A DNA stretch of 6,525 nucleotides from Actinomycetota bacterium (lineage in GTDB: Bacteria > Actinomycetota > Acidimicrobiia > Acidimicrobiales > JACDEA01): positions 1-6,525 of the forward strand of contig JACDEA010000132.1 in assembly GCA_013816725.1 (NCBI GenBank), given 5' to 3'. Below the pieces are notes generated by a model. That model was not told the origin of the DNA. It saw only the letters and a program-made list of their open reading frames with translations, and did not search any database. Of the stretch, positions 1 to 5,880 are shown piece by piece. The translations under genes were made by a program, and so were the position numbers. Position 1 is the first letter of the stretch; every line of letters starts with the position of its first letter.

Positions 1-16
1 GCTGGGGGGTGCGCGA

Positions 17-508
17 CTAGATGTCGAGTCGGCGCGTCGCCGATGAAGTGGCACTGCTATCAGTATTCGCCGTCGCATCGAACGCCGAGACTCGCTCGGT
101 GTCTTCGTAGTCTTCTTGGTTTCGGATCTTTCCCCACGAGGTGCGAACGAAAAGAACGGCCCGGTTCGCGTACACGTCGTTGCCGTCTGGGTCCGGGATC
201 CAGTGGTGGACGCGGACTGCGGCTCTGGTGTTCCACGGTGGACCGTTGACCAGGATGTCTTCGACCTCCATCTGAATCCCGTAGTCGACGTAGCGAGTCA
301 AGAAGGTCTCGATCTCGGCTCGGCCCTTGTGGGTGGGGAACGCGGCACGACCGGGCTGGGGAGCCCGGTACTGACGGGACCACGTGTTGTCGCCCGGGAA
401 CATCAATTCGGCTTCGTCGGCGAACATTGCCAGCGCCGGCTTGTAGCGACCCTCATTGAGGGATCGGATGTTGCGTCGTATCAACATCCGAACTGCAGCC
501 TTGTACAT
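17..508 (-). CDS. SnoaL-like / NTF2-fold protein
   Basis: A 163-residue protein with the look of the SnoaL-like (NTF2 fold) family: a first helix that ends in a stretch like NEGRYKPALAMFADEAELMFPG (about residues 18-39, shown here only as a pattern of helix, FADEAEL and a PG turn), a central HKGRAEIETFLTRY segment (about 60-75), and alternating strands with AAVRVHHWIPD and NRAVLFVRT. The family includes polyketide cyclases, small isomerases and many uncharacterised ligand-binding proteins; nothing here fixes a substrate. No signal peptide or membrane segment is seen, so it is probably cytoplasmic. The start is supported by a strong Shine-Dalgarno AGGAGG (514-519) five bases before the ATG, unlike the other genes in the window. 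The C-terminal 25 residues are rich in Ser, Thr and Ala and probably disordered. It is divergent from a TetR gene whose likely operator covers its promoter, so it is the probable regulatory target. Family call fairly sure, function unknown. Confidence 0.8.
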   Translation of the reverse strand: MYKAAVRMLIRRNIRSLNEGRYKPALAMFADEAELMFPGDNTWSRQYRAPQPGRAAFPTHKGRAEIETFLTRYVDYGIQMEVEDILVNGPPWNTRAAVRVHHWIPDPDGNDVYANRAVLFVRTSWGKIRNQEDYEDTERVSAFDATANTDSSATSSATRRLDI

Positions 509-513
509 ACTGA

Positions 514-519
514 CCTCCT
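514..519 (-). promoter_or_regulatory. Shine-Dalgarno AGGAGG of the SnoaL-like gene
   Basis: Minus-strand AGGAGG lies five bases before the ATG at 508. It decides this start over the internal Met at residue 8 and is the only near-consensus ribosome binding site seen at a gene start in the window. Confidence 0.85.
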
Positions 520-522
520 GGA

Positions 523-534
523 TAGATCAATCTA
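523..534. promoter_or_regulatory. Operator-like palindrome TAGATCAATCTA
   Basis: TAGAT-CA-ATCTA is an inverted repeat of two 5-bp arms around two bases. It covers the predicted -10 of the SnoaL-like gene completely and touches the -10 of the TetR gene. From memory, B. subtilis LmrA and YxaF bind a site ending in TAGANYGGTCTA; this sequence agrees at 10 of those 12 positions. Since the adjacent regulator belongs to that TetR subgroup, it is the likely ligand of this site. The assignment is inference. Confidence 0.55.
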
Positions 535-557
535 GTATTGTCCATCCGGTGGCTCAA
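529..557 (-). promoter_or_regulatory. Predicted promoter of the SnoaL-like gene
   Basis: On the minus strand, TTGAGC (557-552) and TAGATT (534-529) are separated by 17 bases, a good match to a sigma-70-type promoter. Transcription would start near 522, leaving a short leader that carries the AGGAGG site. The -35 element lies inside the first codons of the divergent TetR gene. Found by eye; no experimental support. Confidence 0.5.
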
Positions 558-1196
558 ACCGAGACGAAAGAGCAGAGCACTCGGACCCGGATCGTGGAAG
601 CCAGCGCCGAGCTGTTTCGCCGGCACGGTTACGCCGGCACCGGCGTCAAGGCCATCGTGGCGTCGAGCACTTCAACCTACGGTTCGCTGTATCACTTCTT
701 CCCCGGAGGAAAGGAAGAGCTCGGCGTCGTGGCCCTTCGGTCTGGCGGCGAGACGTATCGACGGTTGGTCGAAGCCTTCTATACCGAAGGCGCCGACGTG
801 GTGGTCGCCACGAACAGCTTCTTCGAGGGCGCGGCAATTGTCGTCGAGATGACCGGCTTCGCCGATGCGTGTCCCATCGCCACCGTCGCGCTCGAAGTGG
901 CTGACACCAGCGAGCCGATGCGACAGGCGGCCGCCGAGGCCTTCGAGTCCTGGCTCGCGGTGCTCGAGAAGCGCTTCAGCGAGGCTGGGATGGATCCGGC
1001 ACGGGCCCGGGAGGTCGCGGTCGAGTTGTTTTGTGCCATCGAGGGCGCCTTCCTGCTGAGTCGCACCATCCGGAGCACCGAACCGATCAAGATCGCCGGG
1101 CGTGCCTGCAGCGCTGCGGTGGGCGCTGCCGTCGGTCGGACGCAGGTGGCGAGCAGAAATCGACGGGCCAAACGCGCCCGTAACGTCATCCCCTAA
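549..1196 (+). CDS. TetR family repressor, LmrA/YxaF-like
   Basis: A one-component DNA-binding repressor of about 215 residues. The N-terminal helix-turn-helix domain spans roughly residues 10-58 (RIVEASAELFRRHGYAGTGV, then GSLYHFFPGGKEEL). The SLYHxFPGGKEEL signature at 46-58 is typical of the LmrA/YxaF/QacR-like subgroup, as is the CPIATVALE segment starting near residue 108 in the C-terminal ligand-binding domain. The recognition turn reads STSTYGSLY where relatives usually have a PKGSLY-type sequence, so DNA specificity may differ slightly. The start is chosen as GTG at 549: an earlier in-frame ATG at 456 would overlap the divergent gene by 53 bases and add residues with no family match. 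ATT at 537 is a less likely alternative. No Shine-Dalgarno is present; a -10 just upstream suggests a near-leaderless mRNA. It probably represses itself and the divergent SnoaL-like gene and is released by a small hydrophobic ligand, as in characterised relatives. Family sure, ligand unknown. Confidence 0.9.
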   Translation: MAQTETKEQSTRTRIVEASAELFRRHGYAGTGVKAIVASSTSTYGSLYHFFPGGKEELGVVALRSGGETYRRLVEAFYTEGADVVVATNSFFEGAAIVVEMTGFADACPIATVALEVADTSEPMRQAAAEAFESWLAVLEKRFSEAGMDPARAREVAVELFCAIEGAFLLSRTIRSTEPIKIAGRACSAAVGAAVGRTQVASRNRRAKRARNVIP

Positions 1197-1284
1197 CTGC
1201 GTCGCCCCACGGGCGAGGATCTATTCCTGCTCCGCGGCCACGGGCTGGCGAGGCGGTACCTGCGCTGAACGCGTCAACCGATGT

Positions 1285-1323
1285 TTGAGTCCTTCTCGCC
1301 CTCGCAGGGCGAGAAGGACTCAA
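1285..1323. terminator. Perfect 18-bp hairpin, possible terminator
   Basis: The arm TTGAGTCCTTCTCGCCCT (1285-1302) is followed by a CGC loop (1303-1305) and its exact reverse complement (1306-1323). It begins 88 bases after the TetR stop and ends 40 bases before the MurA-like start. No T-run follows on either strand, so it is not a classical intrinsic terminator, but U-less hairpin terminators have been proposed for Actinobacteria. Termination of the TetR transcript is the simplest role. Alternatives are a dispersed extragenic palindromic repeat or a regulatory structure of the MurA-like gene. Structure certain, role unsure. Confidence 0.55.
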
Positions 1324-1334
1324 GAGTCAACTGG

Positions 1335-1348
1335 CTCCGGTACCGGAG
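1335..1348. promoter_or_regulatory. 14-bp palindrome CTCCGGTACCGGAG
   Basis: A perfect palindrome that ends one base before the predicted -10 of the MurA-like gene, so a protein bound there would sit in the promoter spacer. GC-rich palindromes of this length occur by chance at a low rate in such DNA, so an operator role is a suggestion only. Confidence 0.35.
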
Positions 1349-1354
1349 TACCGT
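1349..1354 (+). promoter_or_regulatory. Predicted -10 (TACCGT) of the MurA-like gene
   Basis: TACCGT fits the TANNNT form and is nine bases before the ATG at 1364, the distance expected if the ATG is the first base of the mRNA. There is no Shine-Dalgarno in the proper place (a GGAG at 1345-1348 is 15 bases away), and a TGA at 1355-1357 rules out a longer reading frame. Confidence 0.4.
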
Positions 1355-1363
1355 TGACGCCTC

Positions 1364-2671
1364 ATGGCTGAAGGGTCCACCTGGGGCGTCGAGCCGATCG
1401 GCCCGCTGCGCGGCGACGTCACCGTTCGGGGATCGAAGAACGCGATCACCAAGCACATGGTCGCCGCCCTGCTGAGTGACACGCCGTCGGTGATCAGCAA
1501 CGCACCGGAGATCGGCGACGTCGACATCACCGCGCAGATGCTGCGCGCCCTGGGCGTCGTCGTCCGGGTCGAGGCCGACAAGATCTGCGTGGAGCCGCCG
1601 GTGATCGGCGGCAGCCGCGTGCCGCTGGAGTTCACCGGGCTGAACCGCATCCCCATCCTGCTGGTCGGCCCGCTCCTGCACCGAGTGGGCGAGGCGTTCG
1701 TCCCGATGGTCGGCGGCGACCGCATCGGCACCCGCCCCGTCGACTTCCACGTCGAGGCGCTACGGCAGCTCGGCGCCGAGGTCGAGCAGACGCCCGAGGG
1801 CCTCGAGGCCAAGGCCGTGAAGCTGCGCGGCGCCCGCATCCGCCTGCCCTTCCCCAGCGTGATGGCGACCGAGACGATCCTGCTCACCGCGGTATTGGCC
1901 GAAGGGCGCACGATCATCGAGAACGCGGCGATCGAGCCCGAGGTCATCGAGCTCGCGCTGTTCTTGCAGCGCATGGGCGCCCACCTGGAGCTCCGTCCCG
2001 ACCGGCGCTTCATCATCGAGGGCGTCGAAACGCTCACCGGCGCCAACCATCGCCTCAACGGCGACCGCATCGAGGCGTTCTCGTATCTCGTAGCGGGCCT
2101 CATGACCGGGGGCGAGGTACGCGTGCACGGCTGCCCGCAGGGGCGACTCATCACGGCGATCGCCACCCTTCAGGGCATGGGGGCAACGTTCGAGATCACC
2201 GACGACTGGTTGCTGGCCAAAGCCGACGGCCCTCTCAAGACCGCTGTCGTCGACACCGACACCCACCCCGGATTCATGACCGACTGGCAGTCGCCCCTCG
2301 TGGTGTTGTTCACCCAAGCCGAGGGCATGAGCGTCCTGCACGAGACCGTCTTCGAGAACCGCTTCAACTACGTCGACGCGCTGCGGGCCATGGGCGCCGA
2401 GGCCGAGTTGTACAACAACTGCCTCGGCAGCCGGCCCTGTCGCTTCCGTGAGACGAGCGCGCTGCATTCGATCGTGGTGCGCGGACGCACGCAGCTGCGC
2501 GGCGCCAACATCACCGTGCCCGACGTGCGCGGCGGCTTTGCCTACGTGATCGCCGCCGCCGCAGCCGACGGGCCGTCGACCCTGCGAGACGTGCACCACC
2601 TTGAGCGCGGCTATCACCGTCCGCTCGAGGCCTTCGCCGGTCTCGGCCTGCACATCAACCGCGTCGCGTAG
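1364..2671 (+). CDS. MurA-family enolpyruvyl transferase, atypical
   Basis: A 435-residue protein that aligns over its whole length with MurA, which transfers enolpyruvate from PEP to UDP-N-acetylglucosamine in the first committed cytoplasmic step of peptidoglycan synthesis. Visible equivalents of E. coli residues are K25/N26 (K22/N23, in GSKNA), R95 (R91), R124-P-V-D (R120 loop), D307 in TDWQ (D305), the FENRF motif (R331), R389 in DVRGG (R371) and R415 in LERGY (R397). The loop cysteine C115 is D119 (GGDRIG), as in mycobacterial and chlamydial MurA, which are naturally fosfomycin-resistant. Other changes are unusual: the VRTMRAS motif is TGLNRIP, losing the R88 equivalent (G92), the SVGAT glycine is Met (SVMATE), and DLRASAS is DVRGGFA. 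It may therefore be a second MurA-type paralogue with a changed substrate rather than the essential housekeeping enzyme, so I give no gene symbol. The ATG at 1364 is the first possible start after an in-frame TGA and is probably leaderless. The flanking genes are not cell-wall genes. Confidence 0.85.
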   Translation: MAEGSTWGVEPIGPLRGDVTVRGSKNAITKHMVAALLSDTPSVISNAPEIGDVDITAQMLRALGVVVRVEADKICVEPPVIGGSRVPLEFTGLNRIPILLVGPLLHRVGEAFVPMVGGDRIGTRPVDFHVEALRQLGAEVEQTPEGLEAKAVKLRGARIRLPFPSVMATETILLTAVLAEGRTIIENAAIEPEVIELALFLQRMGAHLELRPDRRFIIEGVETLTGANHRLNGDRIEAFSYLVAGLMTGGEVRVHGCPQGRLITAIATLQGMGATFEITDDWLLAKADGPLKTAVVDTDTHPGFMTDWQSPLVVLFTQAEGMSVLHETVFENRFNYVDALRAMGAEAELYNNCLGSRPCRFRETSALHSIVVRGRTQLRGANITVPDVRGGFAYVIAAAAADGPSTLRDVHHLERGYHRPLEAFAGLGLHINRVA

Positions 2672-2679
2672 TCCGCTCG

Positions 2680-2694
2680 GCTGCGTCCGGCAGC
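2680..2694 (+). other. Weak hairpin after the MurA-like gene
   Basis: GCTGC (2680-2684) can pair with GCAGC (2690-2694) around a five-base loop, nine bases after the stop codon. There is no T-run and the stem is only five pairs, so terminator activity is doubtful. Confidence 0.2.
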
Positions 2695-2713
2695 AGGGAG
2701 GCCCGACCACTAC

Positions 2714-2719
2714 TAGGTT
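2714..2719 (+). promoter_or_regulatory. Predicted -10 (TAGGTT) of the LuxA-like gene
   Basis: TAGGTT lies six bases before the ATG at 2726, which would make the transcript start at the start codon. The GGGAGG at 2695-2700 is 25 bases from the ATG and too far to act as a ribosome binding site. This suggests the gene has its own promoter besides any read-through from the MurA-like gene. Confidence 0.45.
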
Positions 2720-2725
2720 CCGCGC

Positions 2726-4087
2726 ATGAAGTTCGGGATCTTCTACGAGCACCAACTGCCGCGTCCGTGGGCCGACGACAGCGAGCAGCAACTCATCAAC
2801 GACGCGCTCGAGCAGGTCGAGTTGGCCGACAAGCTGGGCTTCGACGTCGTGTGGGAGGTCGAGCACCACTTCTTGGAGGAGTACTCGCACAGTTCGGCGC
2901 CCGAGGTGTTCCTCGCCGCGTGCAGCCAGCGGGCCCCGAACATCCGGTTGGGCCACGGCATCGTGCAGACGCCGCCGCCCTTCAACCACCCCGCCCGCGT
3001 CGCCGAACGGATCGCGATGCTCGACCTCGTGTCGAACGGACGGGTGGAGTTCGGCACCGGCGAGTCATCGTCGGAGGCCGAGCTGGGCGGGTTCAACATC
3101 GACCCCGTTTTCAAGCGCGAGATGTGGCAGGAGGGCCTCGAGGTCGCGGTGCGCTGCATGACCGAGACGCCGTTCGCCGGGGTCGACGGCAAGTTCGTGC
3201 AGATGCCACCGCGCAACGTCGTGCCCAAGCCCGTGCAGAAGCCGCACCCGCCGTTGTGGGTCGCCTGCTCGCGGCGCGACACGATCCATCTGGCCGCGCA
3301 GAAGGGCATCGGCGCGCTCACGTTCGCGTTCATCGATCCCGAAGAAGCCGAGCACTGGTTGGGCGACTACTACGCCACGCTCGAGAACGAGTGCGTCCCT
3401 ATCGGCCAGGCGGTGAACCCCAACGTCGCCTGCGTCACGACGTTCATGTGCGCGCCAACCGAGGACGAAGCGATCGCCCGCGGCATCGAAGGCGCCAACT
3501 TCTTCGGGTACTCACTCGCCCACTTCTACGTGTTCGGTCAGCACCGGCCGGGCGTCACCGACGTGTGGGCCGAGTATCTGCAGAAGCGCGATGAGGTCGG
3601 GTACTCAGCTGAGGTGGCGGCGGCGGCCGAGCAGGACCGGTTGGGCGCCAAGATCGCCCAGGACGGCATCACCGGCTTGCGCGGCGCCATCGGCACCCCG
3701 GATCAGATCCGCGACTACCTGCGGCGCTACGAGGAGTGCGGCGTCGACCAGATCATCTTCGTGTCGCAGGCCGGCAAGAACAAGCACGAGCACATCATGG
3801 AGAGCCTCGAGCTGTTCGGTCGCGAGGTGATGCCCGAGTTCATGGATCGCGACGAGCAGCACGTGAAGAACAAGGCGGTGCGGGTGGAGCCCATCGTCGA
3901 GAAGGCCATGGCCCGCAAGCTTGACGACGCGCCGACGATGCCGGAGGACTACGTGATGCCGGCCATGCCCCGGGCGTGGGCCGATCGCACCGGCGACGAG
4001 ACCATCAAGGCCATGCTCGAGAAGATCCAGGAGGACCGGGCCGCCGGCCGCACCGACCCCGCCGCCGGCATCATCGGCGACAACTGA
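2726..4087 (+). CDS. LuxA-like flavin-dependent monooxygenase (LLM class)
   Basis: A 453-residue member of the bacterial luciferase-like superfamily, cytoplasmic TIM-barrel enzymes that use reduced flavin and oxygen to oxidise organic substrates. The start MKFGIFYEHQ is the usual first barrel strand, and EVEHHF (residues 44-49) matches the LEHHF motif of luciferase LuxA, whose histidine 44 is catalytic; the equivalent is H47. Further matches are HPARVAERIAMLDLVSNGR and FGTGESS in the first 115 residues, KPVQKPHPPLWVACS in the middle and GTPDQIRDYLRRYEECGVDQIIF near residue 330-350. The barrel ends near 372. The remaining 81 residues are highly charged and lack a recognised domain. The ATG is preceded by a -10-like hexamer and not by a Shine-Dalgarno. 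It follows the MurA-like gene after 54 bases and faces the F420-type oxidoreductase tail to tail. FMN is more likely than F420 as cofactor because of the LuxA-like HH motif, but that is inference. Substrate unknown; light emission is not implied. Confidence 0.88.
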   Translation: MKFGIFYEHQLPRPWADDSEQQLINDALEQVELADKLGFDVVWEVEHHFLEEYSHSSAPEVFLAACSQRAPNIRLGHGIVQTPPPFNHPARVAERIAMLDLVSNGRVEFGTGESSSEAELGGFNIDPVFKREMWQEGLEVAVRCMTETPFAGVDGKFVQMPPRNVVPKPVQKPHPPLWVACSRRDTIHLAAQKGIGALTFAFIDPEEAEHWLGDYYATLENECVPIGQAVNPNVACVTTFMCAPTEDEAIARGIEGANFFGYSLAHFYVFGQHRPGVTDVWAEYLQKRDEVGYSAEVAAAAEQDRLGAKIAQDGITGLRGAIGTPDQIRDYLRRYEECGVDQIIFVSQAGKNKHEHIMESLELFGREVMPEFMDRDEQHVKNKAVRVEPIVEKAMARKLDDAPTMPEDYVMPAMPRAWADRTGDETIKAMLEKIQEDRAAGRTDPAAGIIGDN

Positions 4088-4100
4088 TGAACGTGGATTG

Positions 4101-5054
4101 TTACTGCGGGGCGAGGTCGCGAACGGCTTGGCGGAGGTCGACGCCGAAGGGCATGGGGGCGAGGGCGACGGTGGTGACGCCGTTGTCGATGTAGCGCTGA
4201 ATCTGCTCGCGGCAAGCCTCGGGCGAACCGTGGATGATGAGGTCGTCGACCACTTGATCGGGAATGGCCGCGGTCGCCGCTTTACGGTCGCCGGCCTTCC
4301 ATGCCTCCCACATGGCCTTGAGCGCGTCGCCCCGGCCCAGCCACTCGTGGAACGCCGCGTACACCGGAACGTTGAGATAGGCGGCGATTGCGAAGCGGCC
4401 GAAGTTGCGAACGGTGTCGGCGTCCTCGGACGGGCACACGAAGATGCGGGCGACGATCTCCTTGCCGCCGACATACGGCGCCACCGTCTTGACGTCCTCG
4501 GCCGACAACCAGTTGATGATGGCGCCGTCGCCCTCTAGGCCGGCCAGCTTCAACATGCCCGGGCGCAGCGCGGCGACCAGGATCGGCGGCACCGCCTCGG
4601 GCGCCAGCTTGCGCCCGAGTCGGAACCCCTTGACCTTGAACGTGTCGTATTCGTGGTCGACCTTGTCGCCGGTCAAGGCGGTCTTGAGGAACCGCACCAT
4701 GTCACGCGTCTTCTTGTACGGCTCGTCGAACGGCGTGGAGTTCCAACGTTCGACGATGACGTCGCTCGACGTGCCGATCCCGAACGCGAAGCGTCCGGGC
4801 GCCGCTTCGGCCATCGACGCCACGCTCATCGCCATCAAGCCCGGGCCGCGCGTGTAGGCGGGCACGATCGCGCACCCCAATCGCAGCGACGGCGCCCACA
4901 CCGAGGCCAGCGCCAGAGGGGTGAACGCGTCCGAACCGTTGGCCTCACTCGACCACGCGTCGGTGTAGCCGAGGTCGACCAGCTCTTCGAAGAACTCGCG
5001 CTGCTCGCCCAACGGGATGCCGTCGAGCGGAACCGTCATGCCGTAGCGGTGCAT
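4101..5054 (-). CDS. LLM class F420-dependent oxidoreductase
   Basis: A 317-residue luciferase-like TIM-barrel protein of the kind that uses coenzyme F420 in Actinobacteria. Typical stretches are the opening MHRYGMTVPLDG, AWSSEANGSDAFTPLA (33-48), GRFAFGIGTSSDVIVERWN (87-105), the PPILVAALRPGMLKLAG segment, DGAIINWL and a C-terminal GSPEACREQIQRYIDNGVTT that closes the barrel. Length is normal for the group. The GIGTSS-x3-VERWN motif and the VAALRPGML motif are what I associate with F420-dependent rather than FMN-dependent members; this comes from memory of the family. Likely activity is hydride transfer to or from a hydrophobic substrate, which is not identifiable here. The ATG sits 18 bases after the stop of the thioesterase gene, in the same direction, so they probably share a transcript. 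No Shine-Dalgarno is present and TAGGCT is seven bases upstream, so an internal leaderless promoter is also possible. It is convergent with the LuxA-like gene, with only 13 bases between the stops. Confidence 0.87.
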   Translation of the reverse strand: MHRYGMTVPLDGIPLGEQREFFEELVDLGYTDAWSSEANGSDAFTPLALASVWAPSLRLGCAIVPAYTRGPGLMAMSVASMAEAAPGRFAFGIGTSSDVIVERWNSTPFDEPYKKTRDMVRFLKTALTGDKVDHEYDTFKVKGFRLGRKLAPEAVPPILVAALRPGMLKLAGLEGDGAIINWLSAEDVKTVAPYVGGKEIVARIFVCPSEDADTVRNFGRFAIAAYLNVPVYAAFHEWLGRGDALKAMWEAWKAGDRKAATAAIPDQVVDDLIIHGSPEACREQIQRYIDNGVTTVALAPMPFGVDLRQAVRDLAPQ

Positions 5055-5061
5055 GACGGCG

Positions 5062-5067
5062 AGCCTA
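5062..5067 (-). promoter_or_regulatory. Predicted -10 (TAGGCT) of the F420-type gene
   Basis: Minus-strand TAGGCT (5067-5062) lies seven bases before the ATG at 5054, in the 18-base gap after the thioesterase stop. It fits the leaderless pattern seen at the other starts and may give this gene a transcript of its own within the operon. Confidence 0.4.
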
Positions 5068-5072
5068 AGTGA

Positions 5073-5876
5073 CTAGCGCCAGCGTCGGACGATGGCCGAC
5101 TGGCTCGCGGTGGCGAGCAGCGTGCCGTCCTCGGCCCACTGGTGCACGAGGCCGTGGCCCATGCCGTTGGCGACGGCGTGGATGCGGACGTCGAGGAGGA
5201 CCCACTCGGTCTGGACCAGTCGGGCGACGCGCAACGTGTTGTCGAGGCTGCGGCCACCGGCCCGCAATCCGAGCGCCTGGCTGATTCCCGACGGCACGTA
5301 GTCGCCCAGGATCCCGAGCGCGGCGGCGGACATGTCGAGCAGGTCGGGCATGCGGGCCCACAAGGCGTGGCGGCCCTCACCGGGGGTGCCGTCCATCTCG
5401 TCCATCGAGCGACCGTGCGCCAGGCGGACATCGAGTCGCGACGAGATGTCGTCGCCGTCGCCCATACCCCGCCAGCGCGTGCGGGGCGGGCACTCCTCGG
5501 GCGGCGGCGCGTCAGGCCGCACCGCCCACTCGCCGGTCGCCTCCTCCTGCGGGCGCGACCCGAGCGCGCCGTTGACCGTGAGGATCTCGCGATCGTCGAC
5601 CCGGCCCACGACGCGCGCCTGGGTGACCGAGCGGCCCTCGACAGCGATCGTGGCTTCGAGGTCGAGGACCTCGGGCGGCCGGGCGAACGAGAGGTACTGC
5701 GCGGTGGCCCACACGAGGGGCCGGCCGGCGGCCGCCTCCATGACCGCGATGCCCGCGCCGAGACCGGCGCCGCCGAAGAGGAAGTTGCCGCCGGTACACA
5801 CGCCCGGCGTGACCGGCAGACGCCACCGGCGGGGGTCCTCGGTCGGTTCGAGACCGAGAAAGGTGACGGCGTCCAT
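5073..5876 (-). CDS. Acyl-CoA thioesterase, double hotdog (TesB-like)
   Basis: A 267-residue protein with two hotdog domains in tandem. The first (about 5-115) has FLGLEPTEDPRRWRLPVTPG, then FLFGGAGLGAGIAVMEAAAG and GRPLVWATAQYLSFARPP (52-69). The second (about 145-265) has MPDLLDMSAA, SLDNTLR (210-216), TEWVLLDVRIHAVANGMGHG and the closing LLATASQSAIVRR. Compared from memory with E. coli TesB (D204, T228, Q278), the likely active residues are D181, S210 and Q259. Such enzymes cleave acyl-CoA to free acid and CoA in the cytoplasm. The chosen start (ATG at 5876) puts the conserved FLGLEP right at the N-terminus. The frame is open upstream to 6068, but that extension lies within the divergent amidase gene and is not family-like. 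No good Shine-Dalgarno is seen. The gene precedes the F420-type oxidoreductase by 18 bases in the same direction, and is divergent from the amidase, with which it may share an operator. Acyl substrate unknown. Confidence 0.85.
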   Translation of the reverse strand: MDAVTFLGLEPTEDPRRWRLPVTPGVCTGGNFLFGGAGLGAGIAVMEAAAGRPLVWATAQYLSFARPPEVLDLEATIAVEGRSVTQARVVGRVDDREILTVNGALGSRPQEEATGEWAVRPDAPPPEECPPRTRWRGMGDGDDISSRLDVRLAHGRSMDEMDGTPGEGRHALWARMPDLLDMSAAALGILGDYVPSGISQALGLRAGGRSLDNTLRVARLVQTEWVLLDVRIHAVANGMGHGLVHQWAEDGTLLATASQSAIVRRWR

Positions 5877-5880
5877 GGCT

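Larger units (their letters stand above)
510..538 (+). promoter_or_regulatory. Predicted promoter of the TetR gene
   Basis: CTGACC (510-515) and TAGTAT (533-538) are 17 bases apart. A transcript would begin around 544-549, almost at the GTG start at 549, so the mRNA would be leaderless or nearly so, which fits the absence of a Shine-Dalgarno site. The -35 element overlaps the ribosome binding region of the divergent SnoaL-like gene. Confidence 0.5.

Noticed and set aside
456..548. Longer N-terminus of the TetR protein from ATG 456
   Set aside because: It would overlap the divergent SnoaL-like gene by 53 bases and pass through its start and ribosome binding site, and the added residues have no TetR-like character. 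The promoter at 510-538 would lie inside the coding region.
1285..1323. Hairpin as the end of an insertion sequence or a miniature transposon
   Set aside because: The arms are separated by only three bases, no flanking target-site duplication is seen and no transposase is nearby; a terminator or extragenic palindrome is simpler.
2695..2700. GGGAGG as ribosome binding site of the LuxA-like gene
   Set aside because: It is 25 bases from the ATG and no alternative in-frame start at a suitable distance has the conserved MKFGIF beginning.
1760..2989. 409-codon open frame on the minus strand across the MurA-like and LuxA-like genes
   Set aside because: It is antisense to two clear family members and its translation shows only biased composition (Arg, Val, Leu, Gly, Asp) without any domain. 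Long shadow frames are expected at this GC content.
3605..4474. 289-codon minus-strand frame over the end of the LuxA-like and F420-type genes
   Set aside because: It is out of frame with the well-supported F420-type gene and antisense to the LuxA-like one, with low-complexity Ser, Arg, Pro and Leu content and no family motif.
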